In this document: positions 58,461-64,000 of the stretch, in pieces
Position numbering within the stretch: the stretch's first letter is position 1
Layout: each line of letters begins with the position of its first letter
DNA from: Chiridota heheva
Taxonomy: Eukaryota; Echinodermata; Holothuroidea; Apodida; Chiridotidae
Assembly: GCA_020152595.1 (NCBI GenBank)
Contig: JAIGNY010001718.1
Coordinates: 327,501 to 391,500, forward strand
DNA length: 64,000 nucleotides
Direction: 5' to 3'
Notes under the pieces: generated by a model
Database searches by the model: none
The model's input: only the letters and a program-made list of their open reading frames with translations
What the model was told of the DNA's origin: nothing
Made by a program: the position numbers and the translations under genes

Positions 58461-59519
58461 TATTTGTAAAAATCTCATGCAAAACTTTGTTGGATAATTG
58501 ATGTAATGATTATTGATCCTTGTGCCTTGATAATCAGAAGCAAATCTGATATAAATAGTATTTGCTCAGCTAAATAGTTGTAGTTACATGCATCTCTCCT
58601 CTTTTTACATAGACAAACAGCCAAACATCACCACCACTTTCTTCTTTAGGTGCTAACAAAGCAACACCAAATTTGTTAAAATTCCATTTAATCTTTAGAT
58701 ATGTTATGGACAGGCGAAAACATCATCAGGTATTAATTCGGTTCGTTTATTTGGTGCTCTATGCCACAGGCCCTTGTCACATTTAGAATATCATACATAC
58801 AACATTATTTGACAATAAAATGACGTGTGCATGTTGTGAAAAGGAGAAAGGTACTTAACTTAATAAATCAATAAAAATAAAAATAATTATATTAGGAAAC
58901 ATGAAGCACGATTACATATATTATATAATCCATGGTACATGAAGAGGACATTTCATATGACAACATAAATACTTTGCTTGAGCTGTTGAAACGACTGTGT
59001 ATACCTTTAGAAACAAGACGTTTGAGATATCTAATGAATGACATAAGGAACAAGGGGGGTACACATAACTGCATGTCAGGCTGGTTCACAGGACTTCAAT
59101 GCATGCATTACAAAATTTAAAAGAGGTAAACAAACAGTTTTGGAGTTGCTATTTAGGAGAGAGCTTAATTTATGCAAGTCAGGATAGGTTGAATAATATA
59201 GAGGAATGTATTTTAAGTGCAGAACTGATTGGAATAGAGAAACTAATAAAAATGTAACTCATCATCAATATCCCCACTGTTACAAAATGAACAGACTGTG
59301 AATGTACTCAATGCAGACCCAGTGGGTCCATGGGCCCCCTAAAGTAAGGCTCAATCCCCTGGTAAAGAAGCTCTGGGATTTTAGCTATCATACATCTCAG
59401 AATAAAGCAATTCTGACTGATAAGGACCAGTCGTTGACCAAGCAGGATAATTGCTTACTATGCTATCATTCTGTGTTCTGTATCCTTTTCATTTATGAGG
59501 CTAATTAAGATTATCAAGT

Positions 59520-59520
<1 letters not shown>
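58461..59520. other. AT-rich DNA, no feature recognised
   Basis: No supported feature. Confidence 0.4.
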
Positions 59521-59528
<8 letters not shown>

Positions 59529-59554
<26 letters not shown>

Positions 59555-59559
59555 TACAC

Positions 59560-59606
<47 letters not shown>
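59529..59606. repeat. TA microsatellite
   Basis: Two TA runs separated by CACATG, about 75 bp in all. Open frames of alternating Tyr and Ile on both strands are artefacts. Confidence 0.95.
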
Positions 59607-59607
<1 letters not shown>

Positions 59608-59759
59608 TTTTCTCTCATAAGGGGCAGGGCGGACCCCCAGGGGGCAGGGCAGGCCCACAGAGTAGCTAGGCGGGCCGCCCCTGTGAAACAGCAAAGCTAT
59701 GGGTCTGCAATATTTTTCATGCGCCCGGTGTTCACATTAATATCAATATAGCCACAATG

Positions 59760-61450
59760 GAACTTAGTCAAAAAATTTCTTCGATTATAATTATGAAGAT
59801 AAAAAAACATAAGATTCTACATATTTATCACAATTAAACACTTATAGTTACGTAAATAATCAAATTCATGAAGAGAACTCGTCCAATCCTGCTTATCAAT
59901 GTCTAAAATCTTTGTTTAGAAATATCCATGAAAAAATTATCATCACCAACACTGGTTATATACCACACATGACCAAAACCTGTGCTACAAAGAGTAGTTT
60001 TAATATTCAATCCCCAAGATTGGAATTCAATATTAGCAAAGTAGGTCTGTTCAGAAAGATGTGGTGTATCTATTGTTCTTATGCTTAGTAATTTTCAACC
60101 AATACTGAATTTGATTCACACAAGTGAAGAATTTTAAAGGTCTACCGAGCTCCCCTATTGCTAGAAGGTTAGTAGCACGAAAAAAAAAGTCCTAAAAGAT
60201 ACCTGTGAAATTGATTATAAACTCTTAGAGAACATTCGCGGGTGCTGGCCTCCAAATCTCTGCATCACAAGTACCAAATCTCTGCACCATAATAGGAAGA
60301 ATAAAATATTTGTAAAATGTTATTCACTTAGAGAGATGGGACATTCAACAAAAAACTTTTAATACTGAAAAGAGCTTCATGGGCAGAAGAACTAAAGTTA
60401 TCTTGTGCTGCTGACCATACCCCCTTTGGGGTGAATCCCAGGCCTAAGTAGTCTTGTGCTGCTGGCCATACCCATTGGGGTGAATCCCAGGCCTAAATAG
60501 TCTTGTGCTGCTGACCATACCCCCTTTGGGGTGAATCCCAGGCCTAAGTAGTCTTGTTCTGCTGACCATACCCCCTTTGGGGTGAATCCCAGGCCTAAGT
60601 AGTTGTACAAATTGACAGCTTCTAGTTTATTACGCTGAAAATAAAAACGTTTATATTTTGCAAGATAACATCCTCGTTTAAACAACTTTTACTTTTGTCC
60701 ATGTATCATTTAAAACACAATAGTTATCATAAAAACATGTACAAGTTTTTGCAGGGATTATGCATTACACGAAAATATTACAAGATCATCCGCATATAGT
60801 AAGCAGTAAGTTTTTGCTACAAACAGAAATACCTGAATGAGTGGAATTGTTCAGTACATCATCAATGTCATTGATATACAAAGAAAAAATATTGGTTGTA
60901 AGTCCTTGCCTAACTCCAGTTGTGTATACAAAATCTGTGGTCAACTCGCTGCCACATTATACTCTAGATCTTACCATTTTCATACATTTCTAAAATAATA
61001 TTTAAAAAGTGTCCTCTTATACCAATTATTTTTTTTTGTGCAGAAAGGACTTTTCTGTTGAGATTACCAATCGCGGCTTTCAATCGATGAAAGCAGCATA
61101 TTAAAGCAATTATTAATTGTACTGGAATTTTTTTGGACACCAGCTTGTGCTGGTGATAAAATATCTAAATCTTATCAGGAAGATGGTCGATCACTCAAAA
61201 GGAGAGTAAATAAGTTTCCCATTATATACAGTAAAGTAATGGGCCTATAATTTTTAGGTGAATTTTTATTACCTTTTTTGTACATGGGATGAATCAAACT
61301 GACTCGCCACAAATGCGGAAAAATACCCATAGTGAAACACCTTTGAAATAGACTATGAATATTTTGAACCACATTTGTAGGAGCATTTTTCAACATTTCA
61401 GGCAGGATTCCATCAATCCCACAGGCCTTCCCATTTTTAGCTCGACTAAT
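59760..61450 (-). pseudogene. LINE ORF2 reverse transcriptase relic (L1/Tx1-like)
   Basis: On the minus strand from 61440 the pieces run: NGKACGIDGILPEMLKN, then GIFPHLWRVSLIHPMYKKG and NYRPITLLYIMGNLFTLLL (61200-61330), LSPAQAGVQKNSSTI (about 61120), TTGVRQGLTTNIFSLYINDI (about 60880-60920), and YCLLYADDLVIFS (about 60770-60805) with the catalytic YADD intact. Then NKLEAVNLYNYLGLGFTPKG (about 60600), a 51-bp repeat, AAQDNFSSSAHEALFSIKSF, YYGAEIWYL (about 60260-60290), FHRYLLGLFFRATN, GELGRPLKFFT (about 60140), GFGHVWY (about 59970) and QDWTSSLHEFDYLRNYK (about 59850). Several frameshifts and stops make it inactive. Box A is not recognised and may be deleted near 60990. Confidence 0.85.
60399..60600 (-). 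repeat. 51-bp minisatellite made of LINE RT codons, 4 copies
   Basis: Four copies (51, 49, 51, 51 bp in plus-strand order) encode YLGLGFTPKGVWSAAQD, which is the RT segment expected once at this place. The copies are nearly identical (a 2-bp loss in one). Upstream and downstream RT sequence is single-copy, so the array arose within the element. Confidence 0.93.
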
Positions 61451-62150
61451 TGAAGAATAGTAGAGTTATTCTACTACCCCTGGCGTCGGAGTCGGCGTCC
61501 GGTAAAGTTTGGTTAAAGTTTTCATAACTTAAGTTATGAATGGTGTACGTTCATGTGACTTGGCATAGGGGTAGAGGACATGGGTACTGATCAAATGAGC
61601 ATGATGGGAGGGTTGTGTGTGCATATAATTTAGCTTATTTGCATAACAATGTGTTTTGGTTAAAGTTTTTGGTTAATGTTTTGGTTATAGTTTTTATAAC
61701 TTATGAATGGTGTACATTCTTGTGACTTTGCATAGGGGTAGAGGACATGGTTACTGTTCAAATTAGCATGATAAGGGTTGTGTGTGCATACTAATTAGCT
61801 TATTTGCATAACAATGAAAATGATTGTCAGGTTAAAGTTTTGGTAACATTGTATTTTGGTTAAAGTTTTTGGTTAATGTTTTTGGTTAAAAGTTTCATAA
61901 CTTTAGTTATGAATGGTGTCTTTCATGCAACTTGGCATAGGCGTACTGTTCAAGTGAGCATGATTAGGGGTTGTGTGTGCATAGTAATTAGTTTATTTGC
62001 ACAACAATGAAAAAATGTGTATCTATGATATCTCTTAAATGAAAATGGATGTGGGAATTTTGTTTGCACAAATGATCATATATGTGAAGAGCATTGTCTA
62101 CACTTAATGTTGAGGTGAAGTGTTAATTAGGTTATAGACTCTTACAAAAT
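61451..62150 (+). repeat. Tandem repeat of about 190 bp between the LINE pieces
   Basis: After CCCTGGCGTCGGAGTCGGCG (61478), three to four units share GGTTAAAGTTTT, CATAACTTAAGTTATGAATG, GGTGTAC, GTGACTTGGCATAGGGGTAG, GAGGACATGG, GAGCATGA, GGTTGTGTGTGCAT, TTAGCTTATTTGCATAACAA. The last part continues into the sequence shared with 16139-16475. It ends near 62120 and directly abuts the RT relic at about 61450. Confidence 0.85.
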
Positions 62151-62465
62151 GTTTAGAGCCTCTCCACGTGAACTTCAGATGGGGAATTTAGCCACTTCTC
62201 CGATATCATAAAATGTTTGAATGATTGCATAAATTTAAGAACATCAGGAAACTAGTTTGTGTCGTAAACCTGAAATATTTCATGTAAATATTCGGTATTC
62301 CTTAAGTGATAATGGCTGTGATGGACATTGTGCATTCCAGGCTTCGGAGTGGGGGTAATTCTGGTGATAGATATTAGCCTGCTGTGAAAGTTGAGTAGTA
62401 TGGATTGGCAATGATTTATTTACCAGCTGCTTTGGCTTATGATTTAGTCTTGAGCCATGGCCATA
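62151..62465. other. Sequence between tandem repeat and ORF1 relic
   Basis: I could not recognise endonuclease or other coding blocks on either strand. Confidence 0.4.
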
Positions 62466-63002
62466 CCATTACCTGCATTTCATAATGTTCTGCCTCGCAC
62501 CATCCCAGACAAAGGTTTTGCCCTCAATAATGAGTTTATCACGAAACACATGTTCTCTGTCCTTAAACTTGAGAAACTTAATGATGACTGGTCGGGGGCA
62601 CAACCCAGAACCCAAATAAATTGTAGCACTGCTGAATATCTATCTTAGATGGATCAATGCCCAGGTTGTCCTTAAAAATAGTTCTAACCCTTTTTTTTAG
62701 TATCGTACCAAGATTCTTGTCGGTCATCTTCTATGCCCTGGAGTATTAGATTTTCCCGTCTCGACTGGGAGGCTAAGCTATCACACTTGTCATTAGCTTT
62801 AGTTGATCCTTTAGGTCAGTGATTTCCTCTTGCAATGAATATTGGGAGTCTTCAACTTTATCAATGCGAGCTTTGAGTATGCTCAAGTCACTGGAGATTT
62901 TGTCCACTTTTTGGTTTAATGACTGTAGGCTGTTGTTAATTTCTTTAAGCACGGAAGAAATGCTTTGTCGGTATCACTTATCTTAGTTCTTCTTGTTGTC
63001 AT
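62466..63002 (-). pseudogene. L1-type ORF1 protein relic (coiled coil and RRM)
   Basis: On the minus strand an ATG at 63000-63002 opens MTTRRTKISDTDK; after a frameshift comes a coiled coil of about 52 residues, VLKEINNSLQSLNQKVDKIS through IDKVEDSQYSLQEEITDL (62795-62952). Then SRRENLILQGIEDDRQESWY (about 62710-62770), the start of the RRM, a KKVRTIFKDNLGIDPSKIDI block (62640-62700), and after another shift RPVIIKFLKFKDREHVFRDK and GKTFVWD (62490-62590), ending IMKCR and a stop at about 62468. This is the order of L1 ORF1p, an RNA-binding trimer. Frameshifts and a stop near 62790 show it is dead. It lies 5' of the RT relic on the same strand, so the two probably belong to one insertion. Confidence 0.85.
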
Positions 63003-64000
63003 GTTGTAGGGCCAGGGTTCAATTCAACATCACCAGCTTGAAGTAAAAACACAGACAATAGCATATTTGCCAACGTATTCCTCTTTAGCAAAATACAGCT
63101 GACACTGTTAAACTGTATTAGGCCTTTACATGTAGGCATGGGGCGTGGTTGCTTTAAAATGTTACTCACGAAATGACCAACGGCTCATCTCCACTGCTCC
63201 AGGGATACCCCCATTATGATCTTTGTGGCAAAACTAGCACTTTAAAAGTTAAATGGATCCAAAAAATGGATGTTGAAAGTACGACATTTTAAAGAAATAC
63301 AGAAGTACTGTTACAGAGAATATCTATGCTGAAAGCGCTTTTAATTAAGTTCCATTAATAATGTCACAAATGATTGAAAAATGGAACTCGATCAAAATTG
63401 ATGGGCATGGTGGAACGAGCATTTTTAGATCTAAATTATTTGATCAAGTTCCAGCGATTGAAATTGTTGAAGCAACCTATTTTCCATGAAAGTATAATGC
63501 CAGTTTGTGCACTTATTTTTGCTATATTTTGTCTCTCCATTTTTTATTTCAAATATTGTATGTTGCAAATAAAATGGGAATGTTTAGAAGAGGAAGCTCT
63601 GCATAACCTTATTGATTTGCTGCTTAAGCACATTACCTACAATAAAATGAATCGATAATCATACACATCACTTAGGCCTGTGAGGAATATTCATTTGCTG
63701 TCATGCCAATAAGGTCAGATTTATTGAAAATGAGTGTTTTGATTTATTTTATCACTTGATCTTAAAGTGTAAAATACAGTGGAAAATATGACTTTGAAGA
63801 AAAGCTATGGATGTATTTAAGCAAACAGGAAACAACTTAATGCTAACGTGCAGAATGATTCGTGAAATCAATTACAGTGCACGCAACATGATAAGGTCTA
63901 GTTTTTAAGGTTTTTACAAGACTTGAGATGAAAGTATGTGTCCATTAATAAAGTCTAGGGAGAGTGTTTTCAAATACCACAGATGAGTTTCTTATAGAAT
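63003..64000. other. AT-rich DNA; possible 5' flank of the LINE
   Basis: A 94-codon frame at 63374-63658 has a hydrophobic segment but no recognised family and begins without an ATG, so I do not call it. The 5' end of the minus-strand LINE is not defined. Confidence 0.35.

Noticed and set aside
59458..59751. Frames of alternating Tyr and Ile
   Set aside because: TA microsatellite read on both strands.
63374..63658. 94-codon frame with a hydrophobic segment
   Set aside because: No ATG at its start, no recognised family, AT-rich composition; length is possible by chance.

Overview
This window looks like gene-poor, repeat-rich nuclear DNA from an animal, most likely a marine invertebrate such as an echinoderm, hemichordate or lancelet. 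That placement is an inference from the mix of retrotransposon types (a non-LTR element with an RNase H domain, an L2/CR1-like tail, an L1/Tx1-like ORF1) and TTAA-flanked MITEs, not from a host gene. The DNA is AT-rich, has no bacterial-style gene packing, and contains no host gene I can name. Two short stretches (near 12.76 kb and 58.25 kb) could be terminal exons, both at low confidence. Nearly all long open frames here are tandem arrays whose period happens to lack stops.

Layout. 0.4-5.3 kb: a decayed non-LTR retrotransposon on the + strand (gag with zinc knuckles, AP endonuclease, reverse transcriptase, RNase H). Its RT region is split by a 340-bp GC-rich minisatellite. 5.3-10.3 kb: AT-rich DNA with a possible MITE and a short array. 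10.3-12.3 kb: TTAA-flanked (piggyBac-type) non-autonomous elements in head-to-head orientation, the larger carrying a tRNA-like segment. 13.3-14.9 kb: an array of about 108 bp. 15.5-16.1 kb: degenerate A-rich repeats. 17.0-18.6, 25.7-25.95 and 27.8-29.0 kb: arrays of one family of 18-22 bp minisatellites. 19.1-19.5 kb: a 33-bp hairpin-forming array. 20.7 and 21.56-21.99 kb: 38-bp and 27-bp arrays. 30.8-31.4 kb: a tandem array of about 100-bp TTAA MITEs. 34.0-35.3 kb: a tandem repeat of about 290 bp interrupted by an L2/CR1-like LINE 3' end. 36.7-37.8 kb: a second, inverted copy of the 10.4-12.3 kb element. 42.9-45.2 kb: a satellite rich in AGGTCA direct repeats, inside which a 1.2-kb minisatellite has expanded. 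46.7-47.4 kb: a MITE with a target-site duplication and an internal tandem duplication. 49.3 and 54.4 kb: short arrays. 54.1 and 55.3 kb: tRNA-like SINE heads. 59.8-63.0 kb: an L1/Tx1-like LINE relic on the minus strand (ORF1 and RT pieces), also with a minisatellite made from its own RT codons.

The main theme is repeats arising within repeats. In at least three places (3.4, 43.8 and 60.4 kb) the sequence of an older repeat or LINE reading frame appears to have seeded a new tandem array. The 3.4-kb and 60.4-kb cases are in RT-coding sequence of two unrelated LINEs on opposite strands. I found no operon, CRISPR array, rRNA or other gene system.
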